A DNA stretch of 43,867 nucleotides from Streptomyces sp. NRRL F-4489 (GTDB taxonomy: Bacteria; Actinomycetota; Actinomycetes; Streptomycetales; Streptomycetaceae), in NCBI RefSeq assembly GCF_001509485.1, contig NZ_LLZI01000247.1, positions 1-43,867 of the forward strand, written 5' to 3'. The notes beneath the pieces are model-generated. The model did no database searches, had not been told where the DNA came from, and saw only the letters and a list, made by a program, of their open reading frames with translations. Position numbers and translations under genes: made by a program. Position 1 is the first letter of the stretch. Each line of letters starts with the position of its first letter. Below, piece after piece: positions 30,440-39,242 of this stretch.

Positions 30440-31228
30440 GTGGGGACATCCACGCCGTGGGAGGGGCCGAACGGGGGCCGATGGAGCTCGGCCGCGAAGC
30501 GGCTGGCCCGGTGGCGCGACGATTCGGAACTCGCGGATCAGCGGCTGGAAGAGATCGCCGCGGATTATTTGCGCGCACTGCACGAGGCGCTCCGGGCCGA
30601 CCGCTCGGCGTTCGGGCTCCACGACACGGCGCGCGCGGCCGGTGAACGGCTCGCCGGGGCGCTGGGCTCGCTGGCCGCGGGCGCCTGGCCGGAGGGCGGA
30701 CTGGTGGCCCGTCTCGTCGCGGAGGCCGGCGGCGACGGCGGCACCCTGGCCGACGCCGCGGTGCGCAGGGCGTTGGCCACCGCGGTCCGCGATGTCAGCG
30801 ACGCGCACCCCGAGTTGGACGGAGCGCTGGTCACCGGCTCCGCGGGTGGGGGCTTCGCCTGGGACATCCTGTGCGACCTCTACCAGGCGTTCTTCGCCGG
30901 CGTGGTCGGGGAGTTCCTCCGGTCCGTCGTCGCCGAGCACGTCCGGCTGGCCGTACCGGTGCTCATCGCGTCCGACCCGGAAGGCCGGATCGCAGACTGG
31001 GTTGCCGAGAAGCTGGTGGCCCTGGTGCCGAACCCCTGCGAGGAGTCCGCCCGGGCGGAGGAGCCGGCGCCGGCCGTGGACGCCGCGCGGCCGACCGAAC
31101 CGAGTGCGGCGGAGGATCCGTCGGCCGTGTTGCCCGCGCTCGCCGAGTCGCTGGTCCCACGGGCGGTCGGCAGTGTGCTGGGGTTCATCACCGAGGAGAT
31201 CGCGGGGGACGAGGAGGCGGCGGCATGA
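30440..31228 (+). CDS. qatB: QatB-like protein (putative Qat antiviral component)
   Basis: A 262-residue, mostly helical protein with no recognisable catalytic motif, starting MGTSTPWEGPNGGRWSSAAK. A small protein with an MGTS-type start, immediately upstream of and overlapping a QueC-like gene, is what I expect of QatB in the Qat defence family. The assignment rests on the N-terminus, size and partner. The frame is open to ATG 30299, but those 47 extra codons are low in complexity, and GTG 30440 restores the Gly-Thr-Ser end after Met removal. A G-rich stretch lies four bases upstream. Its ATGA overlap with the next gene implies a fixed stoichiometry. QatA and QatD are absent. Confidence 0.62.
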   Translation: MGTSTPWEGPNGGRWSSAAKRLARWRDDSELADQRLEEIAADYLRALHEALRADRSAFGLHDTARAAGERLAGALGSLAAGAWPEGGLVARLVAEAGGDGGTLADAAVRRALATAVRDVSDAHPELDGALVTGSAGGGFAWDILCDLYQAFFAGVVGEFLRSVVAEHVRLAVPVLIASDPEGRIADWVAEKLVALVPNPCEESARAEEPAPAVDAARPTEPSAAEDPSAVLPALAESLVPRAVGSVLGFITEEIAGDEEAAA

Positions 31229-32601
31229 GGGACGACGACCACTTCCTGTGGTGGCGCGGCCACGGCGCGGACCGGCCGCGCGACGGCCGCTGGACCGGGA
31301 TCGGCGAGGAAGCCTTCCAGGAGGACGAGCGCCGCATCACGGGCCGGCACCGCCTGCCCGGCCCGGTCCCGGACTGGGCCGAGGACCTGTTCCGGGTGGC
31401 CAGGGCGGCGTTCCTCGCCGACAAATACGTACGCCGGGCCGGTACGCGCGACCGGTGGACGCGCCGCATCCGCCTCTCCGTACCCGTCACCGAACACGAG
31501 CGGTGGCGGAACGACGCGGTCCGCGCGGACCTCACCGGACTCCTCCAGACCCTCACCGGGGACCTCTGGCAGGTGGAGTTCCGGCCGCTCACCGGCCATC
31601 GGGTCGAGGAGGCGATGACGTTCCCCGGTGATCCGCGCGCATCCGAAGTCGCGCTGCTCTCCGGCGGGTTGGACTCCGTCAGCTGGGCCGCCACCCGCTC
31701 GCGCGCCGCCGATCCCCGGCCGCTGCTCCTCGTGATGTACCGCGAGGTCGGACTGCTGCGTCTGCAGCGGCGGGTGTACGAGTCCGTCGAACGGCTCGGC
31801 GGGGAACGGCCGTTGATGCTGCTGCCCATGAGCCAGACCCCGAAGAACGATGGCTCCGGGCTGCGGCTGGAAACCTCCTCCCGCACCCGCGGCCTGCTGT
31901 ACGCGGCGGGCGCGATCCGCGCCGCCACCGCGCACGGAGCGGCCACCGTCCACGTTCCCGAGAACGGCCAGCTCGCCGTCAACCCGCCGCTGACCGCCGC
32001 GCGTTCCGCCGCCTGCTCCACCCGCTCCGTTCACCCGTGGACGCTGGCCCGGCTCAACGCTCTGATCGCAGCCGTGGGGGAGGGCAGCGGCCCGGTACGT
32101 GTGGTCAATCCCTGGGCGCGACTGACGAAAGGCGAGGTGTGCGCGGCCGGACGGGCCGCCGGCCTCACCCCGGCCGACCTGGAAGCCACGCTGAGCTGCG
32201 GCAAACCGCCTGCCCGGCGCCGCGGCGGACCGCCCCTCGCCAACTGCGGGGTCTGCTTCCCGTGTCTGGTGCGCCGCTCCGGCCTGCTCCACGTGAACGG
32301 TACCGACGGCACCCCGTACGAGGCATCGCCCTGGGCGCGCGGCCTCGCCCACGAGCGCGGCGCCGACTGGCGCGCGCTGCAGCGGTGGCTGCTCGGCCGG
32401 TACGACCTGACGGACCTGGTCACCGACACCCCGTTGCCACCGGACGCGGATCCGGCGGCAACGTTCGATGTGATCAGGCGCGGGCGGGAGGAACTGGCGC
32501 GGCTGCTTGAGGTCGCGGAGGCGGCCGGGATTGCCGGGGCTGCCGTGCCCACTGGGGCTGCCCGGGCTCCCCAGGCTGCCGGGGCCGCCGACGTGGCGTA
32601 G
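31225..32601 (+). CDS. qatC: QueC-like 7-deazapurine synthase homologue (QatC)
   Basis: A 458-residue protein. Residues 1-135 form an N-terminal domain absent from housekeeping QueC. The PP-loop ATPase domain has EVALLSGGLDSVSWA with the SGGxDS motif at 146-151. The C-terminal zinc site uses Cys325, Cys341, Cys344 and Cys347 (NCGVCFPC), as in QueC but with longer first spacing. Canonical QueC makes the preQ0 nitrile; the extended versions occur in Qat and type IV CBASS defence loci. No queD, queE or folE accompanies it, so a preQ0 biosynthesis role is unlikely. It is coupled to the upstream gene by ATGA. Confidence 0.78.
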   Translation: MRDDDHFLWWRGHGADRPRDGRWTGIGEEAFQEDERRITGRHRLPGPVPDWAEDLFRVARAAFLADKYVRRAGTRDRWTRRIRLSVPVTEHERWRNDAVRADLTGLLQTLTGDLWQVEFRPLTGHRVEEAMTFPGDPRASEVALLSGGLDSVSWAATRSRAADPRPLLLVMYREVGLLRLQRRVYESVERLGGERPLMLLPMSQTPKNDGSGLRLETSSRTRGLLYAAGAIRAATAHGAATVHVPENGQLAVNPPLTAARSAACSTRSVHPWTLARLNALIAAVGEGSGPVRVVNPWARLTKGEVCAAGRAAGLTPADLEATLSCGKPPARRRGGPPLANCGVCFPCLVRRSGLLHVNGTDGTPYEASPWARGLAHERGADWRALQRWLLGRYDLTDLVTDTPLPPDADPAATFDVIRRGREELARLLEVAEAAGIAGAAVPTGAARAPQAAGAADVA

Positions 32602-32669
32602 TGGGGAGAGGCGCGCCGACCGGTCCCGGCCCGCGCCACGCTCGCGCGCGGACCGGAACCGCGGTCGCC

Positions 32670-33731
32670 TCACCCACCCCCCGCCCCCGACTCCCACGTC
32701 CCCAGCGACATCTCCGCCGTGATGCCCGGGCCGAAGCCGGCCATCAGGCCGCGTTGGCCGTCCTGGGTCGAGTGCTCGTCGAACATCCGGGCCAGGGCGT
32801 CGAGGACCACGGCGCTGGCGATGTTGCCGTACTCGGTCAGCGTCGCGCGGCTGAAGCGGAACGCCTCGTGGGGGACGCCCAGGAAGCGGCTGAGGTCGTC
32901 GAGGATGCGCGGGCCGCCGGCGTGGACGATGTAGAAGTCCAAGTTCCCGGCGTCCCAGCGGTGCTCCTCGGCGAGCGCGCGCAGGGCCGGCGCGAGCGGC
33001 TCCATCGTCCCCGGAACCCGTTTGTCCAGCTGGAAGTGGAATCCGCTGGAACGCACCGCGTACGAGATCCAGTCCTCGGTGTGCGGGATCAGGTACGAGG
33101 CGTTCCGCTCCAGGTGGACGCCGCTGCCGCCCTTGCCGCGCATCACCGCCGCCGCGACCGCGTCCCCGAACAGGCCGTTGGACAGCAGCGAGCCGACGCC
33201 GATATCGGTCGGCTGGTAGCACAGCGAGCAGAACTCGCAGGCCACGAGCAGCACGTTGGAGTCCGGATACGCCCGGCAGAAGTCGTGCGCGCGGTTGATC
33301 GCGGCACCTCCCGCGGCGCAGCCGAGCTGGGCGATGGGCATCTGCCGGGTGTCCGACCGGAAGCCGAGGGTGTTGATCAGCCAGGCCGTCAGCGCCGGCA
33401 TCATGAAGCCGGTGCACGAGACATAGATGATCAAGTCGATGTCCCGCGGCTCCAGTTCGGCCTGGTCGAGCGCCCTGCGGACCACGTCGGGGACGCGGGC
33501 CTTGGACTCTTCTTCGTAGATGGCGCTGCGGGCGTCGAACCCCGGATGCTCCAGCACCTTGTCGATCGGTTGGATCAGGTGCCGGCGCACCACACCCGTG
33601 TGCTCGATCAACCGCAGCACCAGGTTGAGCTGCGTATGACCGCTGTGCAGCTGCCGCGCCAGTTCGAGGGTGTCGTCCCTGGTGATGATGTATTCAGGGA
33701 CCGCGATTGCCGGTTTGCACAAAACCGCCAT
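32670..33731 (-). CDS. rppA: Type III polyketide synthase, 1,3,6,8-tetrahydroxynaphthalene synthase
   Basis: A 353-residue chalcone-synthase-fold enzyme that condenses five malonyl-CoA into 1,3,6,8-tetrahydroxynaphthalene. It starts AVLCKPAIAVPEYIITRDDT after Met. Catalytic Cys138 lies in AQLGCAAGGAAINRAHDF, the second characteristic Cys106 in YVSCTGFMMP, the active-site His in FYIVHAGGPR and Asn in LTEYGNIAS, all at RppA positions. The frame runs upstream to 33887, but ATG 33731 has AAGGAG at good spacing and matches RppA. It is downstream of a P450 gene in the same orientation, 267 bases apart, so it may have its own promoter. Confidence 0.96.
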   Translation of the reverse strand: MAVLCKPAIAVPEYIITRDDTLELARQLHSGHTQLNLVLRLIEHTGVVRRHLIQPIDKVLEHPGFDARSAIYEEESKARVPDVVRRALDQAELEPRDIDLIIYVSCTGFMMPALTAWLINTLGFRSDTRQMPIAQLGCAAGGAAINRAHDFCRAYPDSNVLLVACEFCSLCYQPTDIGVGSLLSNGLFGDAVAAAVMRGKGGSGVHLERNASYLIPHTEDWISYAVRSSGFHFQLDKRVPGTMEPLAPALRALAEEHRWDAGNLDFYIVHAGGPRILDDLSRFLGVPHEAFRFSRATLTEYGNIASAVVLDALARMFDEHSTQDGQRGLMAGFGPGITAEMSLGTWESGAGGG

Positions 33732-33998
33732 CGATGCACTCCTTGCAGACTGTGGTCCGCTCAGTGCTCTACCTGCTCTGAAACGCGCGCCATTGTCGCT
33801 TCCGGTGCCGGCCGGCGGAATCCGCTGCGATTCCGCCGGGGGAACGGCACAGACCCGGGAAGGACGCGAAAGACGCGAGCGGGCCATCCGTCGAAGAACG
33901 AACTCTCCCCGTGCAGACGGGTCATCTCTAGACCGTACGCCAGGGGAGTGACTTCCGCATGCCGCCGCCGGAGTCGCGTTTCCCCGCGGTCCGCCGGC

Positions 33999-35213
33999 TC
34001 ACCACGTCACCGGAAGCGCCAGCGGGTACCGCCAAATCGACGTGGTGTTCCAGCGGATTTCCTCCGGCGGCTTGGCCAGCCGGATTTCCGGGAAGCGCCG
34101 CAGCAGCGTGCCGAGCGCCGCCTGGAGTTCGGTGACGGCCAGCGGGGCGCCCAGGCAGTGGTGCCCGCCCCAGCCGAACGTCATATGGGACGTCCCGCCC
34201 TCGCGCCGCAGATCCAGTTCGTCGGGGCGGTCGAATTTCTCGCCGTCGCGGTTCGCCGTGAGATACGAGACGTGCACGATGTCGCCGGCCCGGATCCTCA
34301 CCCCGCTCAATTCGACGTCCTCCAGCGCGACCCGAGGAATGCCGACGCCCTTGCGGAACGGAATGAACCGCAGCATTTCCTCGATCGCCTGCGGCAGCGC
34401 CTCGGGGTGCTCGCGCAGCATCGCCAGCTCCTCGGGCCGGGTCAGCAGCGTGTACGAGAGATTGGCGATCTCGTAGGTGGTGGTGTCCTGGCCGGTGATC
34501 AGGAGCACCATCGCCATGACGGTGAGTTCTTTCTCGTCGAGCATCTCGTCCCCGACGCGGGCCGTCGCCAGCGCGCTGATCAGGTCGTCTCCCGGCTCGC
34601 GGCGCCGCCGTGCGGTGAGTTCGGAGAAGTATTCCCGCATCTCCGCCTTGGCGCGGATCGCGTTCTCCTTGTTGTCGAGGCTGGTGTTCATCATCGTCCG
34701 GGCGTAACCGCGCAGCCGGGCGCTGTCGTCCCCGGGGATGTCGAGCACCTCGCAGATCGTCGTCAGCGGCAGCGGCGAGGCGAGGTTTTCCATGAGGTCG
34801 CCGGGCGCCCCGTCCTCGGCCATGCGGTCCAGCAATTCGTCCACGACGTGCTGCGTACGCGTCCGCATACGCTCGACCTGCTTCGGCGCGAAAGCCTTGG
34901 ACACCAGGCTCCGCAGCCGGCTGTTCGCGGGCGGATCCATGACGTTGATCGCCTCGTCCTGAACGATCGGCTCCGGCGTCATCCGCGGGAAATCCCGCCC
35001 GACAATCGCGTGCCTGCTGAACCGCCGGTCCGTCGTCACCGTCCGCACGTCCTCGTACCGGGTGACCAGCCACGCCTCGCCCTCGCCATAGGGCAGGCGG
35101 ATACGCGCGACCGGTTCCTCGGTCATGATCCGTCGGAGCGTCGGATCGAATTCCAGCGCCTCGGCGTAGTCGAACGGACAGTTCCAGACGGTGGTCTCGG
35201 TTTCCTGTGCCAT
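33999..35213 (-). CDS. Cytochrome P450 (P450-mel/CYP158A-like)
   Basis: A 404-residue bacterial P450. The heme-binding loop is FGWGGHHCLGAPLA with the cysteine ligand, the I-helix oxygen-activation motif is LLITGQDTTTYEIA, and the ExxR motif lies in AIEEMLRFIP and neighbouring residues. The C-terminal ALPVTW is shared with CYP158A enzymes. Next to rppA it most likely couples tetrahydroxynaphthalene or flaviolin oxidatively to perylenequinone-type melanin or dimers. ATG 35213 has AGGAG upstream; the open frame above it is low in complexity. Redox partners are not in the window. Confidence 0.92.
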   Translation of the reverse strand: MAQETETTVWNCPFDYAEALEFDPTLRRIMTEEPVARIRLPYGEGEAWLVTRYEDVRTVTTDRRFSRHAIVGRDFPRMTPEPIVQDEAINVMDPPANSRLRSLVSKAFAPKQVERMRTRTQHVVDELLDRMAEDGAPGDLMENLASPLPLTTICEVLDIPGDDSARLRGYARTMMNTSLDNKENAIRAKAEMREYFSELTARRRREPGDDLISALATARVGDEMLDEKELTVMAMVLLITGQDTTTYEIANLSYTLLTRPEELAMLREHPEALPQAIEEMLRFIPFRKGVGIPRVALEDVELSGVRIRAGDIVHVSYLTANRDGEKFDRPDELDLRREGGTSHMTFGWGGHHCLGAPLAVTELQAALGTLLRRFPEIRLAKPPEEIRWNTTSIWRYPLALPVTW

Positions 35214-35743
35214 TCCGTACTCCTGGGGTGGGGAGGGCGGTGCTGGGGTCTTGTTTGCTTTTTCTGGGGAGCCCCGGAGGGCCCCTGGGTTCCGCGGATG
35301 CTTCAGCTTGGGGGCTTTGGGGGCTTTGGGGCGGGCCCTGTTGGCGGAGTGTTTCGCCGGAGGGCTGAATTGCCCACGGCGGCGAGCGGAATTCGCCGCC
35401 CGCGGGCGTGCCCCGTGGGCGGAACGCGCGTGCCCTGACGAGGGGGCCGAAGCGCATCGCTGTCGCGGATATGGCCGGCGCGGCATCCCTCGTGCCGCGT
35501 CCCGGACAGCGTACGTATCCGCCTCCCGCTCCGCCTTCCCGCGCCCCGTGGACGCCCCGCCGGGGCCGGCTGCCGCGGCCGGGCGCCGTGTCGCCTTTCG
35601 CGGGACGTCCACGGGGCGCGGCGGCTCCGTGGGGCATGGCGCGGCCTTACGCCGAATGGGTGACACGGGGGTGGGGGGATGGAGCGATGAGGGCGGGACG
35701 TGCAGGGGCCGGCGGAGGGGTCCCGGCCCGGGAGGGGAGGCCC
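35214..35743. other. Upstream region of the P450 gene
   Basis: No supported gene in 530 bases. There is a T-rich patch and a GGGG/CCCC hairpin (about 35255-35275), then a short GGCTTTGGG direct repeat (about 35313-35330). The P450 promoter must lie here, but I cannot place it with confidence. The long reverse-strand open frames are GC artefacts. Confidence 0.5.
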
Positions 35744-36280
35744 TCACTCCGTCTGATGGGCCTCCCGGGCCGCGTCCACGAAGGTCTCCAGCGCCTTCCA
35801 GAAGGGCCGGTAGGCGGCGTTGAACTCCTCAAGGCAGTCCACGCCGTCGTTCAGCCCCGTCCGCAGCGCCTCGTAGAACGGCTTGGTCGTCTTCTGCAGC
35901 GCGAGTGCCGCGGCCGCGGCCGACGGCGGGCCCTCCAGTTCCACGACCCGCGCGCACCGCCGGATCTTGGCGTACTCCGCGACCTCCCGGTCGAGCATCG
36001 CGTCGAGCCGGGCGTTCCGGTCCGCCGAAGGAGACTCCCGGAGCAGCGCGGAGATCTCCCAGAGCAACTCGCCGACGCGATGGGTCTGTTCGATCAGGTC
36101 CAGATAAGCGGTGCGCCGGCTCTCCCGCAGCCGCTCGGCGCGCTGTGCCCGCGCCGCGGTCTCCGCCTGGATCCTGGCGGCGCGCGCACTGCCGCGGCTG
36201 GTCACCCAGCTGGCCAGCACCGCCGTACCACCCGTGACCGCCGCGATCGCCAGCGTCCATATCGTGCTGCTGTCACCCAC
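35744..36280 (-). CDS. Membrane-anchored hypothetical protein
   Basis: A 178-residue protein starting MGDSSTIWTLAIAAVTGGTA. One N-terminal membrane helix (about 8-26) is followed by a long charged region (ARIQAETAARAQRAERLRES) likely to be coiled coil, then helices with RTAYLDLIEQTHRVGELLWE. I recognise no family. Similar small anchored coiled-coil proteins are common in Streptomyces. GTG 36280 has a TATCGT hexamer eight bases upstream on its strand and no Shine-Dalgarno. It is divergent from the marR-type gene. Confidence 0.75.
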   Translation of the reverse strand: MGDSSTIWTLAIAAVTGGTAVLASWVTSRGSARAARIQAETAARAQRAERLRESRRTAYLDLIEQTHRVGELLWEISALLRESPSADRNARLDAMLDREVAEYAKIRRCARVVELEGPPSAAAAALALQKTTKPFYEALRTGLNDGVDCLEEFNAAYRPFWKALETFVDAAREAHQTE

Positions 36281-36511
36281 GGGGCGTCACGATACCCAGG
36301 TGGAGTACGACCGGGTGCGCCTCCGCCGTGGCTCGTGCCGCCCCCGGCTCACGCCCTGCCGGAAGCCGCTTCCGACCCGCGTCCGCCCCGGCACGTGATC
36401 GCCGGTGACCCACGTACCCACCCCCGGCCGCACAGCTGCGTACCCATCGCGTCCTCCCTGCCACGGACGGTGGCCCGCGGCCCGTAGCTGCCGTTGCCTC
36501 TTATCCAGAGC

Positions 36512-36517
36512 TAAAGT
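36512..36517 (+). promoter_or_regulatory. -10 hexamer, leaderless-type promoter of MarR operon
   Basis: TAAAGT ends exactly six bases before ATG 36524 with no Shine-Dalgarno. It would drive the three-gene regulator/exporter operon from a leaderless mRNA. Confidence 0.55.
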
Positions 36518-36523
36518 CGACAT

Positions 36524-36979
36524 ATGGCCACAGGGGACCTCCCCGACGAGCTGGCCGACGTACTGGCCGGAATCCAGCGGCTGATCCGCCGGCGGCTCCG
36601 GCCCGGCCTGCCCGCCCCTCCGCTGCGCGGGGCGCAGGTCGAGCTGCTGCGGCTGGTGGCCGCCCGCCCGGGCATCCGGGTCTCCGCCGCCGCCAGAGAG
36701 CTCTACCTCGCGGACAACTCCGTCTCGACCCTGGTCAACCAGCTCAGCCGGGCCGGCTACCTGCACCGCGAGACCGACCCCGCCGACCGGCGCTCGGCCC
36801 ACCTCTTCCCCACCCCGGCGGCCCGGCAGCGGCTGCACGACTGGGAGACCCGCCGCAGCGCCCTGGTCCGCGAACGGGTCGCGCGCCTTCCCGAGGCCGA
36901 CCGGAGCGCCCTGGAGGCCGCCCTGCCGGCCCTGCGCCGGCTCGCCCACAGCCTGCACGAGGAGACGGAGGGACCATGA
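36524..36979 (+). CDS. MarR-family transcriptional regulator
   Basis: A 151-residue winged-helix regulator. The recognition helix region AARELYLADNSVSTLVNQLS and the wing ETDPADRRSAHLFPT, with the conserved D-x-R-R, are typical of MarR. Its stop overlaps the ABC ATPase start (ATGA), so regulator and exporter are made together, which usually means an autoregulated drug- or metabolite-response operon. The inducer is unknown. Confidence 0.92.
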   Translation: MATGDLPDELADVLAGIQRLIRRRLRPGLPAPPLRGAQVELLRLVAARPGIRVSAAARELYLADNSVSTLVNQLSRAGYLHRETDPADRRSAHLFPTPAARQRLHDWETRRSALVRERVARLPEADRSALEAALPALRRLAHSLHEETEGP

Positions 36980-37989
36980 CCCGCCAAGACCCAGCCCGGA
37001 CGGTCCCGGACACCGCCCCGCCGGCGCCCCCGGGCCCGCCCCCGGAAACCGGCCCGGCTCCCGCCCCGGCCGGAAGCGCCCCGCACCGCGCCTCCGAGGC
37101 CGACGCCCTCACCTGCCGCGCGCTCCGCTACGCGTTCGGCGAGACCCGGGCCGTCGACGGGGTGGACCTGGCCGTCCGGCCCGGCGAGGTCTTCGGCCTG
37201 CTCGGCCCGAACGGCGCCGGCAAGACCACCGCCATCCGCTGCATCACCACCCTCCTGCCCGTCCCCGCGGGCATGGTCCACGTCTTCGGCCACGATGCGG
37301 CGCGGGAGCGGATGGCCGTCCGCCGCCTCCTGGGCTATGTGCCGCAGCAGCTGTCCGCGGACGCCGGACTGACGGGACGGGAGAACGTCGCCCTCTTCGC
37401 CCGCGTCTACGACGTCCCCCGCCGCGAACGCGCCGCCCGCGTCGATCAGGCACTGCGCGCCGTCCACCTCACCGACGCCGCCAACCGGCTCGCCAACACC
37501 TACTCCGGCGGCATGATCCGCCGCCTGGAGCTCGCCCAGGCGCTGGTCAGCGCGCCCCGGCTGCTGGTCCTCGACGAGCCGACCATCGGCCTCGACCCGA
37601 TCGCCCGCACCAGCGTCTGGGAGCACATCAACGCGGTCCGCGCCGCCACCGGCATGACCGTCCTGGTCACCACCCACTACATGGACGAGGCCGAGCAGTA
37701 CTGCGACCGCGTCGCCCTGATGCACCGCGGCCGGATCCGCGCCCTGGGCACCCCCGCCGAACTCCGCTCGGCACTGCGCGCCCGCCGGGCCCGGACCGCG
37801 CCCAGCGCACCCGGACCCGCGCCCTCACCTCTCCCTGCCCACGGCCCTGCCACCCCCTCTCCTCCGTCCGCAACGGAGCCGACGCTGGAAGACGTCTTCC
37901 GGGACGTCGCCGGCACCGGCCTCGACGAGCAGTCAGGAGACTTCCGCGATGTCCGGAACACCCGCCGCACCGCGGCCCGCGTCGGCTGA
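36976..37989 (+). CDS. ABC exporter ATP-binding protein (DrrA-like)
   Basis: A 337-residue nucleotide-binding subunit. It has Walker A GPNGAGKTT (residues 77-85), the signature YSGGMIRRLELA, Walker B LLVLDEPTIGLD and the H-loop VTTHYMDEAEQYC. The first 40 residues are an unusual Pro/Ala-rich extension. The C-terminal tail is also Pro-rich before a DUF4162-like end with EPTLEDVFRDVAG. It resembles DrrA-type exporters of antibiotics or lipids. It overlaps the permease gene by 41 bases and the MarR gene by four. Confidence 0.93.
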   Translation: MTRQDPARTVPDTAPPAPPGPPPETGPAPAPAGSAPHRASEADALTCRALRYAFGETRAVDGVDLAVRPGEVFGLLGPNGAGKTTAIRCITTLLPVPAGMVHVFGHDAARERMAVRRLLGYVPQQLSADAGLTGRENVALFARVYDVPRRERAARVDQALRAVHLTDAANRLANTYSGGMIRRLELAQALVSAPRLLVLDEPTIGLDPIARTSVWEHINAVRAATGMTVLVTTHYMDEAEQYCDRVALMHRGRIRALGTPAELRSALRARRARTAPSAPGPAPSPLPAHGPATPSPPSATEPTLEDVFRDVAGTGLDEQSGDFRDVRNTRRTAARVG

Positions 37990-38812
37990 ACCCGCCGCGG
38001 CCGCCGAAGACTTCCAGCTGCTGCTGACACCCCCGCGCGCCCGTACGGGCTGGCGGGTCCTGTCCGCCAGAGTCGTCGCGATGTGCGTGGTCGAACTCCA
38101 GAAACTCCGCCACGACCGCACGGAGCTCTACACCCGCGCCGTCCAGCCCGCCCTCTGGCTGCTGATCTTCGGCGAGACCTTCACCCGTATCAAAGCCATC
38201 CCCACCGGCGGCACCCCCTACATCGACTATCTGGCGCCCGGGATCATCGCCCAGTCCGCCATGTTCATCGCGATCTTCTACGGCATCATGATCATCTGGG
38301 AGCGGGACGCCGGTATCCTCACCAAACTGCTGGTCACGCCCACCCCGCGCGCCGCCCTGATCGCCGGCAAGGCGTTCGCCGCCGGGGTGAAGGCGCTCCT
38401 CCAGGCCGTGGTCGTCATCCTCATCGCCGCCCTGCTCGGCGTCGCCCTGACCTGGAATCCGCTGCGCCTGCTGGGCGTCGCCGCCGCCGTGATCCTCGGC
38501 TCGGCCTTCTTTTCCTGCCTCTCGATGACGATCGCCGCCATCGTGCTGACCCGCGACCGCCTGATGGGCGTCGGCCAGGCCCTCACCATGCCGCTCTTCT
38601 TCGCCTCCAACGCGCTGTACCCCGTGGCCGTGATGCCCGGCTGGCTCCAGACCATCAGCACCTTCAACCCCCTTAGCTACCAAGTGGACGCCCTGCGGGG
38701 ACTCCTCCTCGGGACGCCCTCCTCTCTCCTCCTCGACTACGCCGTGCTCACCGCCGCGGCGGCGGCCGGTATCGCCGCGGCCTCCTCCCTCCTCGGCCGC
38801 CTCGCCCGCTGA
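37949..38812 (+). CDS. ABC-2 type permease (DrrB-like)
   Basis: A 287-residue membrane subunit with six predicted helices. These include LWLLIFGETF, the interfacial PYIDYLAPGIIAQSAMFIAI motif, ILTKLLVTPTPR and the conserved NPLSYQVDALRGLLLG near the C-terminus, all typical of DrrB-type ABC-2 permeases. It pairs with the preceding ATPase to form an exporter. CAGGAG precedes ATG 37949. An 8-bp GCCGCCGG hairpin lies shortly after the stop. Confidence 0.93.
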   Translation: MSGTPAAPRPASAEPAAAAEDFQLLLTPPRARTGWRVLSARVVAMCVVELQKLRHDRTELYTRAVQPALWLLIFGETFTRIKAIPTGGTPYIDYLAPGIIAQSAMFIAIFYGIMIIWERDAGILTKLLVTPTPRAALIAGKAFAAGVKALLQAVVVILIAALLGVALTWNPLRLLGVAAAVILGSAFFSCLSMTIAAIVLTRDRLMGVGQALTMPLFFASNALYPVAVMPGWLQTISTFNPLSYQVDALRGLLLGTPSSLLLDYAVLTAAAAAGIAAASSLLGRLAR

Positions 38813-38825
38813 ACGACCCTCCTCC

Positions 38826-38852
38826 GCCGCCGGACGACCCGCGCCCGGCGGC
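38826..38852. terminator. Hairpin after the ABC permease gene
   Basis: GCCGCCGG and CCGGCGGC pair around an 11-base loop, 13 bases after the stop. It lacks a T-tract. Confidence 0.5.
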
Positions 38853-39160
38853 AACTCTCCGTACACATGCCCCTACCGTACGACCCCCCACTGACAATCC
38901 CGCTGACGAGCCGAAACGCCGAACCGAGGCCCGTGCGCGGGACGTTCGGCGCGGCGCGGGCGTACAGCCGCGGAGCCGGGCGAAGTGACGCACGGTCAGC
39001 CCCGCGTCCCGGCGCGGCCGGGCGGCGGCCGCGCCGGGCGTCACGACCGAGGATGAACGGGCACACACAAACTCGACGGACCGGATCCGCCCAGGTGTCC
39101 GCACTGGTCAGGGCAATGGGGCAGGATGGGACGGACTGCGCCGCCGCGTGTGTCGCAGTC

Positions 39161-39189
39161 GATGACGTTTGTAGGTTTATCCCTAGAAT
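39161..39189 (+). promoter_or_regulatory. Promoter of the SepF-like gene
   Basis: GATGAC (39161-39166), a 17-base spacer and TAGAAT (39184-39189). The leader would be about 45 bases and includes GAGGTG before GTG 39243. Confidence 0.5.
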
Positions 39190-39242
39190 CGTGCGATGCA
39201 CATACCGCAGAAAGCCAGCGCTCCTCTGGATGAGGTGATTCG

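Larger units (their letters stand above)
38813..39242. other. Intergenic region between exporter and SepF-like gene
   Basis: These 430 bases hold a terminator-like hairpin at the left and a promoter at the right. No gene between them is supported; the small open frames lack ribosome binding sites. Confidence 0.55.

Noticed and set aside
28424..32669. qatA or qatD next to the qatBC-like pair
   Set aside because: Flanking genes are a TetR regulator, an esterase and a type III PKS. No large KAP/P-loop ATPase or TatD nuclease is encoded within 4 kb on either side.
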